Both the position numbers and the translations under genes were made by a program. From positions 30,319 through 94,318 of the forward strand of contig QCHB01000009.1 in NCBI GenBank assembly GCA_003278095.1: DNA of 64,000 nucleotides. The letters are read 5' to 3'. The notes under the pieces were generated by a model that made no database searches, had not been told where the DNA came from, and saw only the letters and a program-made list of their open reading frames with translations. Shown here piece by piece: positions 55,411 through 64,000 of this stretch; position 1 is the stretch's first letter, and each line of letters begins with the position of its first letter. This DNA comes from SAR116 cluster bacterium AG-390-L20. GTDB lineage: Bacteria > Pseudomonadota > Alphaproteobacteria > Puniceispirillales > Marisalimonadaceae.

Positions 55411-56298
55411 TTGAACCAGTCAATCGTAGGTATTTTGTGGATGGTAGTAACTACAATTTTATTTGTAGGAGTAACTGCTACTGTAAGATATTTGGAAGGT
55501 GAAGTGCCTGCTCCTCAAGCAGCATTCCTTAGATATGCAATTGGCACATTACTTTTAACGCCTTCGCTTATATCCCTTGCTAAATTTAGACCTGAAAAAC
55601 CACTGCTTCAAAAGTTTGTTTTAAGAGGCTTAGTTCACTCAATGGGAGTAACTTTATGGTTTTACGCTATGTCTGTAATGCCAGTAGCAGAAGTAACTGC
55701 AATTGGTTTTTTAACTTATATTTTTGTTTCAATTGGTGCATGTATTTTTTTAAAAGAAAGGCTACATAAACATAGATTAACAGCCATTTTATTTTCTTTT
55801 GTTGGAGCTATGATTATATTAAGGCCCGGTTTTAAAATAATTGAAAATGGTCAGATAGGAATGCTAATGGCAACTGTAGTATTTACAGCTTCTTATTTAA
55901 TAGCAAAGGTGGTTTCTAAGGAACGCTCTTCATCTGAAATTGTTGCTATGTTATCTATATTTACTACTATTTTTTTAATACCTACGGCTATTTACAGTTG
56001 GGAACCTCTGTCACTTAAAGCCATTTTGATTTTAACATTTACTGCTTTAATTGCTACTCTTGGCCATATAACAATGACAAAAGCTATAAAAGCGGCTCCT
56101 ATGGTAGTCACACAACCTATTTTATTTCTCCAACTTGTTTGGGCTTCAATTGTTGGTTTGTTTATATTCAGTGAAAAATTTGACCCCTTTGTAATTCTAG
56201 GTGGAACTATAATTATGATATGTGTTTGTTATGTGTCTTACAGAGAACATAAATTGGGTAAAAAAATAACTAGTGATGCTCTACAAAAGGTAATTTAA
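55411..56298 (+). CDS. DMT superfamily (EamA) permease
   Basis: 295 residues, about 10 membrane segments in two EamA repeats (roughly 5-135 and 150-285). The family exports or imports metabolites; substrate unknown. The TTG at 55411 follows CGGGGTGTTTAGTT, close to the CGGGGTTTAGTTTA before mnhE, so it was preferred to the GTG at 55402. Its last 18 bases overlap the end of the convergent permease gene. Confidence 0.85.
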   Translation: MNQSIVGILWMVVTTILFVGVTATVRYLEGEVPAPQAAFLRYAIGTLLLTPSLISLAKFRPEKPLLQKFVLRGLVHSMGVTLWFYAMSVMPVAEVTAIGFLTYIFVSIGACIFLKERLHKHRLTAILFSFVGAMIILRPGFKIIENGQIGMLMATVVFTASYLIAKVVSKERSSSEIVAMLSIFTTIFLIPTAIYSWEPLSLKAILILTFTALIATLGHITMTKAIKAAPMVVTQPILFLQLVWASIVGLFIFSEKFDPFVILGGTIIMICVCYVSYREHKLGKKITSDALQKVI

Positions 56299-57588
56299 CG
56301 TAATTAATAGTATTGCTCCTATAAATGTTAAACAACCAGTGGCAAAAAGATTTGGCCCTAAAACTAATTTTGAAATATGTAGTCTAAAATTTTCTGCAGT
56401 AGTCAGTACAGATAATGATGTAAAACTAGTAGCTGTACCGGCACACCACCCAATCAAATGAGCCTGCATCAAAAATGCAGCTTCCCATAATGATAATAGT
56501 GGTCCAAATAAAGATAAAATTGGAGCAGAAGTAATGATAGGATGTATACCTATTAAACCAAAGATCCATACTATTAGGGGAAGAAGAATTATCATTGCCC
56601 AAAAAGGAAAATTATTTCCTATATTATTTGACATAAAATTTTGAATCTCAGCAGAACCGCTCAGAATAGATCCTAAAAACATTGAAACTGATATCAATAA
56701 CATCTCATCACCAGATTTTAATATTAAGTTATTCAAATTACTTATTATTGATTTAATAGTTTCAGGTCTTCTCAACATCTGAATAATAACTAAAATTGGT
56801 ATAACTATCACTATTGCGTTTAACGCTGTCTTATCAAAAATTTGACCAACTGCTAATACAGATATAGATAAGATCAAAAGTCTAGGAAAAATTGGCTTTA
56901 CACAGGAAATAGCTTCAATAAAATAATTTAAGGTAAACTTACCAATTAAAAACCTCATGCTTATTAAATTAAATAACAATGCTACTAGCAAACCGAAAAT
57001 AATTCCTAACCATGCTGATTGACTAGGTAGATATAGTTGTCCAACAGCAAAACTAACGAAAAAGGGTGACCATAAAACTGCTGTATTCATTCCTCTGATA
57101 GCTGCTTCTCCAGATGATTGTCTCATCTTATATTCTGCATTTTTCGGAATTACTGAAGATAAAAGAGGAAATGTACCAATATTTATTACACCACCAAGAA
57201 CATGAGATGTGACCTGAATACCAGATAAAATCTTAGTTGAAACTAAATTAGAAAGAAGGTTTTGTGTTTGCGCCACAGAAGGCATTGTTATTGCTGTTGA
57301 TCTAAGTAACCATAAGCTGGGTAGAAACGCTGAAAAAATGACAAAAAAATTACCTGCCTTCCAAAAACTTTCTTCACTTGGTAGGTCTTTTAAAATTAAA
57401 TATGTTGCAGAAAATAAAACACATATGATTATCTTCGTAGTGAACCTAGAAAAAATAAACATTATTAACAATAGTAATGCATATACTACTATTATAAAAA
57501 AATTATAATTTATTCCAAAGTTTAAACCGTAGACAATTGGTAAAACAGCTAACCAACAAAAAATTGTTAAGATCAATTTTATTATCAT
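56281..57588 (-). CDS. Integral membrane permease, ion transporter-like
   Basis: 435 residues with about 11-12 membrane segments. Two loops stand out: SGEAAIRGMNTAVLWSPFFVS (about 139-159) and GIHPIITSAPILSLFGPLL (about 350-368), which look like the re-entrant loops of ion-transporter superfamily carriers. No family can be named with confidence. It overlaps the DMT gene tail to tail and is eight bases from the thioesterase gene, with which it probably forms one transcript. Confidence 0.65.
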   Translation of the reverse strand: MIIKLILTIFCWLAVLPIVYGLNFGINYNFFIIVVYALLLLIMFIFSRFTTKIIICVLFSATYLILKDLPSEESFWKAGNFFVIFSAFLPSLWLLRSTAITMPSVAQTQNLLSNLVSTKILSGIQVTSHVLGGVINIGTFPLLSSVIPKNAEYKMRQSSGEAAIRGMNTAVLWSPFFVSFAVGQLYLPSQSAWLGIIFGLLVALLFNLISMRFLIGKFTLNYFIEAISCVKPIFPRLLILSISVLAVGQIFDKTALNAIVIVIPILVIIQMLRRPETIKSIISNLNNLILKSGDEMLLISVSMFLGSILSGSAEIQNFMSNNIGNNFPFWAMIILLPLIVWIFGLIGIHPIITSAPILSLFGPLLSLWEAAFLMQAHLIGWCAGTATSFTSLSVLTTAENFRLHISKLVLGPNLFATGCLTFIGAILLITLNYLL

Positions 57589-57595
57589 AAATTAG

Positions 57596-58114
57596 TTATT
57601 TCTTTAGAGTAATTTCTTTTCCAAGAACACTTGGAAATATACCGTTTTTGTGGGTGTTTTTTAATTTTATGAGTCTTTTATAGGCCCAAGATGGATAGTT
57701 TTCAGTCTTTCGGATCTTCAGATTAACATTTATTAAAACTTTCTCAGCTACAGCAATAACCTTATCTTTATTTTGAGAAAAGATATCTAGGCATAAATGC
57801 ATTCTCTTTTCATCACAGTCTACGACTAATAACCTTACATTAAATTTTTCATCTAAACTCATTTCATTAAGGTAATGATAATGTGCTTGAAGAACAAAAG
57901 GTCCTTGTTTGTTTACCAGTGCATGCGTTTCTCCAATACCAAGAGTATCTTCAAGAAAAATATCTAAAGATTTATCAAAAGCTAAAGTATAAAAAGCAAC
58001 ATTCATGTGTCCATTGTAATCTATCCAATCCTCAATAACTTGTTTTTCAGGGAGAATTATTGGAGTATCATATGGACCGTCATATCCTCTATTATTTATT
58101 ATTTTTTTAACCAA
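57596..58114 (-). CDS. Acyl-CoA thioesterase-like hotdog protein
   Basis: 172 residues of the 4HBT hotdog type, with DWIDYNGHMNVAFY (residues about 26-39; the NGHMN is the family's active-site motif) and KVLINVNLKIRK. It would split acyl-CoA or carnitine-like thioesters. It is upstream of the permease gene on the same strand and may be linked with it. Confidence 0.8.
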   Translation of the reverse strand: MVKKIINNRGYDGPYDTPIILPEKQVIEDWIDYNGHMNVAFYTLAFDKSLDIFLEDTLGIGETHALVNKQGPFVLQAHYHYLNEMSLDEKFNVRLLVVDCDEKRMHLCLDIFSQNKDKVIAVAEKVLINVNLKIRKTENYPSWAYKRLIKLKNTHKNGIFPSVLGKEITLKK

Positions 58115-58132
58115 TTTACAATATTCTTTAAG

Positions 58133-59320
58133 CTATTTTTTGGACAAGATCTTTGTTGCCTCTTCAATTCCTTTTATACTTAATGGAACCATCTTGTTAG
58201 AGAAAATTTCTTTTATAATATTTGTTGATTGTGAGTAATTCCAATGTTGTTCTTGGGTTGGGTTTATCCAAACATTTGAAGGCCACTGTGCAATTGCTCT
58301 TTCTAACCAAACTTGTCCTGCTTCTTGATTAAAATGTTCATTTGCTCCCCCTTCAACTAAAATCTCATAAGGGCTCATAGAAGCGTCACCAACGAAGATA
58401 CATTTATACTCTTTTCCATAAGTTCTAAAAATTTCTCTAGTAGAAAATTGTTCTTTCCATCTTCTAGAATTATTTTTCCAAACACCCTCATAAAGACAAT
58501 TATGGAAATAGAAGAATTTCAGGTTTTTAAATACATTTTTGGCTGCTGAAAATAAATTTTCTACTTGCCTTATATAATCATCCATTGACCCACCAACATC
58601 TAAAAAAAGAAGTATTTTTATAGAATTTTCTCTTTCTTGTCTTGTTTTAACATCTAGGTAACCATTTTTGGCAGAATGTATTATGGTTTCGTCAAGATCC
58701 AGTTCTTCTTCAACACCTGTTCTAGCCCACTGTCTTAATCTTTTTAAAGCAACTTGCATCCCTCTCGTATCTAATTCTCTTGTGTCATCAAAATCCCTAA
58801 ATATACGCTTATCCCATACTTTAACAGCTTTTCCTTGCCTCCTTCTATCTTGACCAATTCTTATTCCTTCAGGATTATAACCATATGCCCCAAAAGGCGA
58901 TTTTCCAGCAGTGCCTATCCATTTATTTCCACCTTGATGGCGTTTTTCCTGTTCATTCAGTCTTTGTTCAAGAGTTTTCATTAACTCATCAAAGCCACCC
59001 AAAGCCTTTATATCTTCCATTTCTTGTTTAGAAAAATACTTATCCAACATCTTTTGCACCCATTCTTTGGGTACATTTAAGTGATCAAGAATATCATCTA
59101 ATTTAATAAACTCTATCCCTTTAAAATATTGACCAAATATTACATCAAATCTATCTATCAATCTCTCATCTTTGATTAGACTAGTCCGTGCTAAATAATA
59201 AAATTTGTTAATATCATACTCGATAAAGTCTAATTTTATAGATTCTAAAAATATGAAAAATTCATTAAGAGAGACTGGTATTCTGGCGTTTTTTAATTTG
59301 AAAAAAAATTCCAAAAACAT
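58133..59320 (-). CDS. VWA domain protein, CoxE-like
   Basis: About 395 residues. A basic helical N-terminal part is followed by a von Willebrand A domain near residues 205-380 with LFLDVGGSMDDYI; the metal site DxGxS is complete. It pairs with the MoxR-type ATPase ending four bases earlier. Such pairs help activate metal enzymes or assemble complexes. A start at 59383 would overlap the ATPase gene by 59 bases; the ATG at 59320 fits better. Confidence 0.85.
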   Translation of the reverse strand: MFLEFFFKLKNARIPVSLNEFFIFLESIKLDFIEYDINKFYYLARTSLIKDERLIDRFDVIFGQYFKGIEFIKLDDILDHLNVPKEWVQKMLDKYFSKQEMEDIKALGGFDELMKTLEQRLNEQEKRHQGGNKWIGTAGKSPFGAYGYNPEGIRIGQDRRRQGKAVKVWDKRIFRDFDDTRELDTRGMQVALKRLRQWARTGVEEELDLDETIIHSAKNGYLDVKTRQERENSIKILLFLDVGGSMDDYIRQVENLFSAAKNVFKNLKFFYFHNCLYEGVWKNNSRRWKEQFSTREIFRTYGKEYKCIFVGDASMSPYEILVEGGANEHFNQEAGQVWLERAIAQWPSNVWINPTQEQHWNYSQSTNIIKEIFSNKMVPLSIKGIEEATKILSKK

Positions 59321-59324
59321 GCTT

Positions 59325-60194
59325 TTAACGATTTCCTCTAGCCATAAAGGCAAGTCTTTCGAACAAATGGATGTCCTGTTCATTTTTTAGCAGAGCACCA
59401 TGAATTTTTGGTAGTAAATCTTTTCCATCGCTTTTTAAATCTAAAGGGTTAATATCCTCAATCAACAGAAGTTTTATCCAGTCAAGAGCCTCTGAAGTCG
59501 AAGGTTTCTTTTTTAATCCCGGGACATCTCTAATTTCAAAAAATCTGTTTAAAGCGTTCTGTAATAATGATTTTTTAATTTCAGGAAAGTGAACGTTCAC
59601 AATTTTCTTTAATGTTTCTATATCAGGAAATTGAATATAATGAAAAAAACATCTTCGAAGAAATGCCTCTGGTAATTCTTTTTCATTATTAGAAGTAATA
59701 ATTACTATAGGTCTTTTATTGGCTTTAATAATTTGATTTGTTTCATAAACATAAAATTCCATTTTATCTAATTCTTGTAAAAGGTCATTTGGAAATTCAA
59801 TGTCAGCCTTGTCAATTTCATCTATTAGAAGGACAGATCTTTCACTAGACTCAAAAGCATTCCAAATTTTACCTTTTTTAATATAATTTGCAATATCTTC
59901 AATTTTCTTATCGCCAAGTTGACTATCTCTTAATCTACTTACAGCGTCATACTCATATAATCCTTGCTGAGCTCTAGTAGTTGATTTAATATTCCACTCT
60001 ATGATACTTAAACCAAGACTTTCAGAAATTTGTCTAGCTAGTTCTGTTTTACCTGTACCAGGCTCCCCCTTTATCAAGAGAGGTTTTTCAAGTGTTATAG
60101 CTGCATTAACAGCTATATTTAAGTCATCAGTAGATATATAGTTACTTGTTCCTTCAAATTTCATAGAATTAAAATCTCCTAAAGCTTTATTCAA
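59325..60194 (-). CDS. MoxR/CoxD-type AAA ATPase
   Basis: 289 residues. Walker A GEPGTGKTELAR near residue 42, Walker B LLIDEIDKAD near 122, and sensor-1 ITSNNEKELPEAFLRR near 155. MoxR ATPases work with VWA proteins as chaperones for cofactor insertion. Paired with the CoxE-like gene downstream (four-base gap). Start ATG at 60194. Confidence 0.92.
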   Translation of the reverse strand: MNKALGDFNSMKFEGTSNYISTDDLNIAVNAAITLEKPLLIKGEPGTGKTELARQISESLGLSIIEWNIKSTTRAQQGLYEYDAVSRLRDSQLGDKKIEDIANYIKKGKIWNAFESSERSVLLIDEIDKADIEFPNDLLQELDKMEFYVYETNQIIKANKRPIVIITSNNEKELPEAFLRRCFFHYIQFPDIETLKKIVNVHFPEIKKSLLQNALNRFFEIRDVPGLKKKPSTSEALDWIKLLLIEDINPLDLKSDGKDLLPKIHGALLKNEQDIHLFERLAFMARGNR

Positions 60195-60197
60195 GCA

Positions 60198-61079
60198 TTA
60201 AATTTTATTTTTTACAGCTTTTATGTATTCGGGACTGACTTCACAACAACCTCCAATTATTGAAGCATTATTTTTAATAAAGCTCAACATATCTTCAACA
60301 AACTTTGCTAAATTAAAATCTTTTCTTTTCTTTAGAATCGAAACATCATTTGTTTCGTCTAAGAAATTTACAGTTTCAAAACCATTTGGCAATGCACCAA
60401 AGGGTTTTGAAAACTTCCTCATTATTTCGATTGATTTGTGAATAGCTTCAGGTGGAGCACAATTTATAAGAAAAGAATCAACTGAAGAATTATCAAATTC
60501 TTTTAAGGCATCTTCTAGTTTTTCTCCAGATCTTAATAATCCACCATCTTCTTCTTTTACACAAAAACTTAACCAAACTTTTTTATCAGAATTTAGTGCT
60601 ATCTCAGTAACTATGTTAGCTTCTTCTAAAGAGCAAACAGTTTCACAACAAAAAATATCAACAAATGGTTCTTGCAGGTCAATAATCCTTTTGTAGGTGT
60701 CTTTTGCATCTTCCTTTTCCAATCCTATAGATGTTTTGTAACTCATTACTAGAGGAGGAAGACAGCCTAATAGTTTTATTTTTTTATCTGATTTCGATGC
60801 AATAATTGCTTCGGTGGCAGCCCTAATAGCACTATTTTGTAGCGTCACAAACATATCATCTAAATTATGTCTTTTTAGTTTTTGAGGTGTAATACTGTAA
60901 GAATTTATTGTTATTGCTTCAGCCCCGGATTTTATAAAATCTTTATGTAGATCAACGACTAACTCATAGTTTTCTAACATAACCCTCGCTCCCCAAAGAC
61001 CATCTGGTTTGATCTTAGATCTATGAATTAATTCTTGCCCCATTCCTCCATCAATTAAAAAAATATTGTTTTTATTCAT
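60198..61079 (-). CDS. Homocysteine S-methyltransferase family protein
   Basis: 293-residue zinc enzyme of the Mmum/BHMT/MetH-N group. Seen: LIDGGMGQEL near the N-terminus, NCAPPEAI (first zinc Cys) and GGCCEVSPEYI near 277-287 (Cys pair). It would methylate homocysteine using a small methyl donor such as S-methylmethionine or betaine, or act in a related demethylation. It sits three bases before the MoxR gene and may share its transcript. Confidence 0.88.
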   Translation of the reverse strand: MNKNNIFLIDGGMGQELIHRSKIKPDGLWGARVMLENYELVVDLHKDFIKSGAEAITINSYSITPQKLKRHNLDDMFVTLQNSAIRAATEAIIASKSDKKIKLLGCLPPLVMSYKTSIGLEKEDAKDTYKRIIDLQEPFVDIFCCETVCSLEEANIVTEIALNSDKKVWLSFCVKEEDGGLLRSGEKLEDALKEFDNSSVDSFLINCAPPEAIHKSIEIMRKFSKPFGALPNGFETVNFLDETNDVSILKKRKDFNLAKFVEDMLSFIKNNASIIGGCCEVSPEYIKAVKNKI

Positions 61080-61086
61080 AACTTTA

Positions 61087-62589
61087 CTATTTATTTCCTT
61101 CCTTTTTTACTTTTATTAAAAAAATCAATGGAATTGATAAAAAACCAGCCCACGCATAAAGTTTAAATGCATCTATATATCCAACCATTAAACTTTGTCT
61201 ATTTAATTCGTTAGTTAACTTTGAAATATTTAAATTATCAAGTTTGTCTATTATACCGTTAAAATTTATCCCTTGATTCCATAACGAGACCATAGCACCC
61301 ATTTCTTCAAAATTAATTTGCCCCATATGAAGTACTACGGCAACACTTACTGAAATAAAAAAACTAGATCCTATATTTCTTATCAAGTGAAACATAGCAG
61401 TTGCCTCACCGTGAAATTTATTTGATAACGTAGCAAAACATATAACACTTACTGGCGGCCAAGTCAGACCTACACCAAGACCTTGCACTAAACTAGCCCA
61501 CGCAATATTTGAAAAAGTCATATTAATGTCAAATGTGGACATGTACAGACCTGAAACTGCTTGTATACCAAAACCAAAAAATATAATAATCCTAGGATCT
61601 ATACGACTAGTTATAGCTATTATTGCAAAACCAATGAAGGTACCTATCCCTCTAATACCGAGTATAATTCCTATAACCGATTGTGGATACCCTCTCAATT
61701 CTTGAAGTAAAGGAGGAAAAATTACCATTGGTACAAAGTTTAACATACCAAAGAAAAATATTAGAATTAATCCTACGGTATAATTTCTGTCTTTAAATAT
61801 ACTTAAATTTATAAATGGCTTTTTTGTTGTTAGGCTATGAGTAATAAAAATATAAAAGCCAATAATTGCTACTCCAAATTCAATTATAGTCTCAGTACTA
61901 TCGAACCAACTATTTCTTTCTCCTCTATCAAACATTATTTGTAAAGCGGCTACGCTACATGCTAAAGCTAAAAAACCAATCCAGTCTAAAGAAAGTCCGC
62001 CTTGAACAGGTTTTTTTGGAACAGTAATCAGAACTGCGAATAACGCGCAAAAACCAAATGGGACTAAGGTATAAAAAATCCATCGCCAATTTAGCAATTC
62101 TCCTAAATAGCCTCCAATAGTTGGAGCAATTACTGGTCCCAAAATAGTACCCATTCCCCAAACAGCCATTGCCAGTGAAATTTGTCTTTTTGGAAATGCT
62201 GCTAAAACTAAAGTTTGCGAAAGTGGAGGTAAGGGAGCTCCAAATACTCCTTGTGCAACTCTAAAAAAAACTATTTCTTCAAGAGAATTAGACATTCCGC
62301 AGAATATCGAAGATATTATAAAACCAAAAACACTGAAAATAAGTATAGTCCGAATTTGTATTCTAGACGAAAGCCATCCTGCAAAAGGGGTAAAAATAGC
62401 TGTGGCAACAATATTCCCAGTAACAACCCAAGAAATTTGATCTTGAGTAGCTCCCATGGCCCCTCGCATATCGGATAACGCAATTGATGCAATTGTTACG
62501 TTCATAGCATATAGCATAGTTACAAAGGTTGCAGTTGCTAGAATGAACCATTTAAATGATGAGTTGTTTTCTGATATTAAAGGTTTCAA
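61087..62589 (-). CDS. emrB: DHA2-family MFS multidrug efflux protein
   Basis: 500 residues, about 14 membrane segments. Motifs: DMRGAMGATQDQISWVVTGNIVA near residue 38, GWLSSRIQIRTIL, and the antiporter motif C region GTILGPVIAPTIGGYLGE. It works with the HlyD-type adaptor encoded upstream (eight-base gap) as an EmrAB-type efflux pair. Substrates unknown. Confidence 0.93.
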   Translation of the reverse strand: MKPLISENNSSFKWFILATATFVTMLYAMNVTIASIALSDMRGAMGATQDQISWVVTGNIVATAIFTPFAGWLSSRIQIRTILIFSVFGFIISSIFCGMSNSLEEIVFFRVAQGVFGAPLPPLSQTLVLAAFPKRQISLAMAVWGMGTILGPVIAPTIGGYLGELLNWRWIFYTLVPFGFCALFAVLITVPKKPVQGGLSLDWIGFLALACSVAALQIMFDRGERNSWFDSTETIIEFGVAIIGFYIFITHSLTTKKPFINLSIFKDRNYTVGLILIFFFGMLNFVPMVIFPPLLQELRGYPQSVIGIILGIRGIGTFIGFAIIAITSRIDPRIIIFFGFGIQAVSGLYMSTFDINMTFSNIAWASLVQGLGVGLTWPPVSVICFATLSNKFHGEATAMFHLIRNIGSSFFISVSVAVVLHMGQINFEEMGAMVSLWNQGINFNGIIDKLDNLNISKLTNELNRQSLMVGYIDAFKLYAWAGFLSIPLIFLIKVKKEGNK

Positions 62590-62596
62590 TTAAACC

Positions 62597-63856
62597 TCAA
62601 AACATTTTAAAAATACTAGAAAAAGGTCTAATTATTATAGGGACTTCACCTTCGTATTTAGTATCAATTGAGACAGAAACTGACATCCCAACACGAAGAT
62701 CTCTATTAATATTAGTTTCTTTTGTTCTTTTATTAGCTAAATTAGATATAGATAACCTTACAGGAATTCTTTGTACAACTTTAACCCAGTTTCCAGAAGA
62801 GTTTTGTGGTGGTAGAATTGAAAATTCTGCACCAGTGGCAGGACTTATACTCTCAACTTGAGCACTCCATGAACTATTTGGGTATGTGTCAGGTGTAAAA
62901 AAGGCTAATTGACCAACTTTTATATTTGTTAATTCTGTTTCTTTTAAATTAGCTTCTACCCATGCTTTTTTTTCATCTACAATAGCAAAAAGTATTTTCC
63001 CAACATCTATATATTCTCCTTCTTCAAGATTAAGTTTTGCAATTACACCATCTTGTTTAGCTAAAATAATAGACTGTTTAATATCAAATTTTATTTGGTT
63101 TAATTTACTCAAATGTTTTAAATACAAAGGATGATCAGAAGGTTTTATATCTTCATTACCATTGAGTGTTGTTAAAATAGTCTTGGCTTTATCTTTACTG
63201 ATTTTTAATTTTTGTTTTGAAGATAAATATGAATATTTTATTTCTTCTAAATCATTATTTAGATTAACTAATTTTAAATTACTAACCGCATTTTGATACA
63301 AGTAATTGGCTTCATCAAGCTTGCTTTTAAGCCCAACACCTTTATCTACTAATTTTTTAATCCTGTTTAATTCTAATTTTTGGTACTTAACTTTTTCCTT
63401 AGCAAGATTGATTTCGACATTAACTAAAGCTTCCATTCTTTTCATTTCAGAAAAATAAAATTTTATTTCTTCTTGGGCTAATTTAATTTCTTCTTTAGAT
63501 TCATTATATCTAGATTTTCTATTTTCTATTTCTTTTTTTATATTAATAAGGTTTTGTTTTTGTTCTATGATGTTCATTTCTAATTTGTCAGTTTCAATTT
63601 TGAAAAGTTTGTCGCCTTTTGTTACTCTTTGATTATCTCTAATAAACACCTTCTCAACTCTTCCTGGTATTTGAGACTGGACAGAAACAATTGGTGCTTT
63701 GATATATGCGTTTTCAGTTGTTATGAACCTGCCTAAAGAATAAAAATAACCTAAGGTTAGTAAAATAATTAATGAAGGAAACAAAACTAATAATAAAAAT
63801 CTTTTGATATTATTGTTATTTCTAGAATTGTTTTCGTTTTCTATTTTGGTTTCCAT
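62597..63856 (-). CDS. emrA: HlyD/EmrA-type membrane fusion adaptor
   Basis: About 419 residues. Membrane segment near residues 19-41, a biotinyl-lipoyl-like half (VQSQIPGRVEKVFIRDNQ), a long coiled coil (about 85-225, longer than most EmrA hairpins), then a second lipoyl half and a beta-barrel domain. The ATG at 63856 has a GAGGA box upstream. Directly follows a partial MarR gene. Confidence 0.9.
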   Translation of the reverse strand: METKIENENNSRNNNNIKRFLLLVLFPSLIILLTLGYFYSLGRFITTENAYIKAPIVSVQSQIPGRVEKVFIRDNQRVTKGDKLFKIETDKLEMNIIEQKQNLINIKKEIENRKSRYNESKEEIKLAQEEIKFYFSEMKRMEALVNVEINLAKEKVKYQKLELNRIKKLVDKGVGLKSKLDEANYLYQNAVSNLKLVNLNNDLEEIKYSYLSSKQKLKISKDKAKTILTTLNGNEDIKPSDHPLYLKHLSKLNQIKFDIKQSIILAKQDGVIAKLNLEEGEYIDVGKILFAIVDEKKAWVEANLKETELTNIKVGQLAFFTPDTYPNSSWSAQVESISPATGAEFSILPPQNSSGNWVKVVQRIPVRLSISNLANKRTKETNINRDLRVGMSVSVSIDTKYEGEVPIIIRPFSSIFKMF

Positions 63857-63875
63857 TAGGGCTTCTTTCCTCAAT

Positions 63876-64000
63876 TTATATCTTAGAAGTTAAATCTTTT
63901 TTTAAGATTTGAAGTATGTCTTTTAGTTTATTGCGCTCTTTATCCGTTAAAATAGATAATGATTCACTTCTGTATTCTGCAGCTTTGTCTCTCATAGAAG
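63876..64000 (-). CDS. MarR-type regulator, C-terminal fragment at window edge
   Basis: An open frame on the minus strand enters from the window end and stops at 63876. It encodes a helical tail with LTDKERNKLKDILQILKKDL, which matches the last helix of MarR-family repressors. It ends 19 bases before the emrA start, so it is likely the efflux operon's own repressor. Only about 40 residues are visible; the N-terminus and DNA-binding helix are outside. Confidence 0.6.
   Translation of the reverse strand, partial: SMRDKAAEYRSESLSILTDKERNKLKDILQILKKDLTSKI

Overview
This is a strongly AT-rich stretch (roughly 30% G+C by eye), densely packed with genes and intergenic gaps that are mostly under 150 bases. 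The gene content fits a free-living, probably marine, alphaproteobacterium: a class I PHB cluster (phaB, phaZ, phaC, phaP, phaR), ETF-ubiquinone oxidoreductase, a DUF2842 protein, cyclase-TPR proteins, several Fe(II)/2-oxoglutarate dioxygenases and a ligase-associated DNA repair cluster. The taxonomic statement is inference; no rRNA lies in the window. No insertion sequence, phage gene or CRISPR array was seen.

Layout. 1-830: a secreted endonuclease I. 966-5663 (minus): a five-gene catabolic operon with two PhyH-type dioxygenases, a thiolase, a TIM-barrel isomerase-like enzyme and a TauD-type dioxygenase, behind a recognisable promoter. 5797-9537 (plus): a PsiE-like membrane protein, then an M19 dipeptidase-like protein that lacks part of its metal site, an unrecognised 567-residue protein and a DUF3726-like protein. 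9539-12535 (minus): enolase-superfamily enzyme, DUF2842 protein, SDR dehydrogenase and VOC protein, divergent from 12663-16217 (plus): TauD dioxygenase, a DehI-fold protein and a secreted gamma-glutamyltransferase.

16222-25554 is the PHB region. Reductase, depolymerase, synthase, phasin and the PhaR regulator are framed by two paralogous class III cyclases. Their cyclase and membrane parts are almost the same, while their outer halves are unrelated. The phasin promoter carries TGC-rich repeats that look like PhaR operators, and a perfect 20-bp inverted repeat separates phaP from phaR.

25645-28590: a BT1-like MFS carrier, a YeiH-type exporter and a small unknown protein. 28645-34305: the ligase-associated DNA damage module (PdeM phosphoesterase, Lhr-like helicase, exonuclease, ATP-dependent ligase), in two divergent halves only 17 bases apart. 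34386-43566: an MBL hydrolase, a putative glycosyltransferase, an enoyl-CoA hydratase, a TPR-methyltransferase fusion, tRNA-Pro(TGG), a luciferase-like oxidoreductase, a DUF192 protein and a histone-deacetylase-family enzyme.

43625-45415: a thiamine-precursor ABC permease and its binding protein, with a TPP riboswitch between them. 45493-52818: a ten-gene Mrp-type cation/proton antiporter operon with three large antiporter-like subunits and the MrpA C-terminal part as a separate gene. 52941-55336: two very small membrane proteins, a SufU-like scaffold and ETF-QO. 55411-64000: a DMT permease, an unclassified permease, a thioesterase, a CoxE/MoxR-type VWA-AAA pair, a homocysteine S-methyltransferase-like enzyme, and an EmrAB efflux pair behind a MarR regulator that is cut by the window edge.
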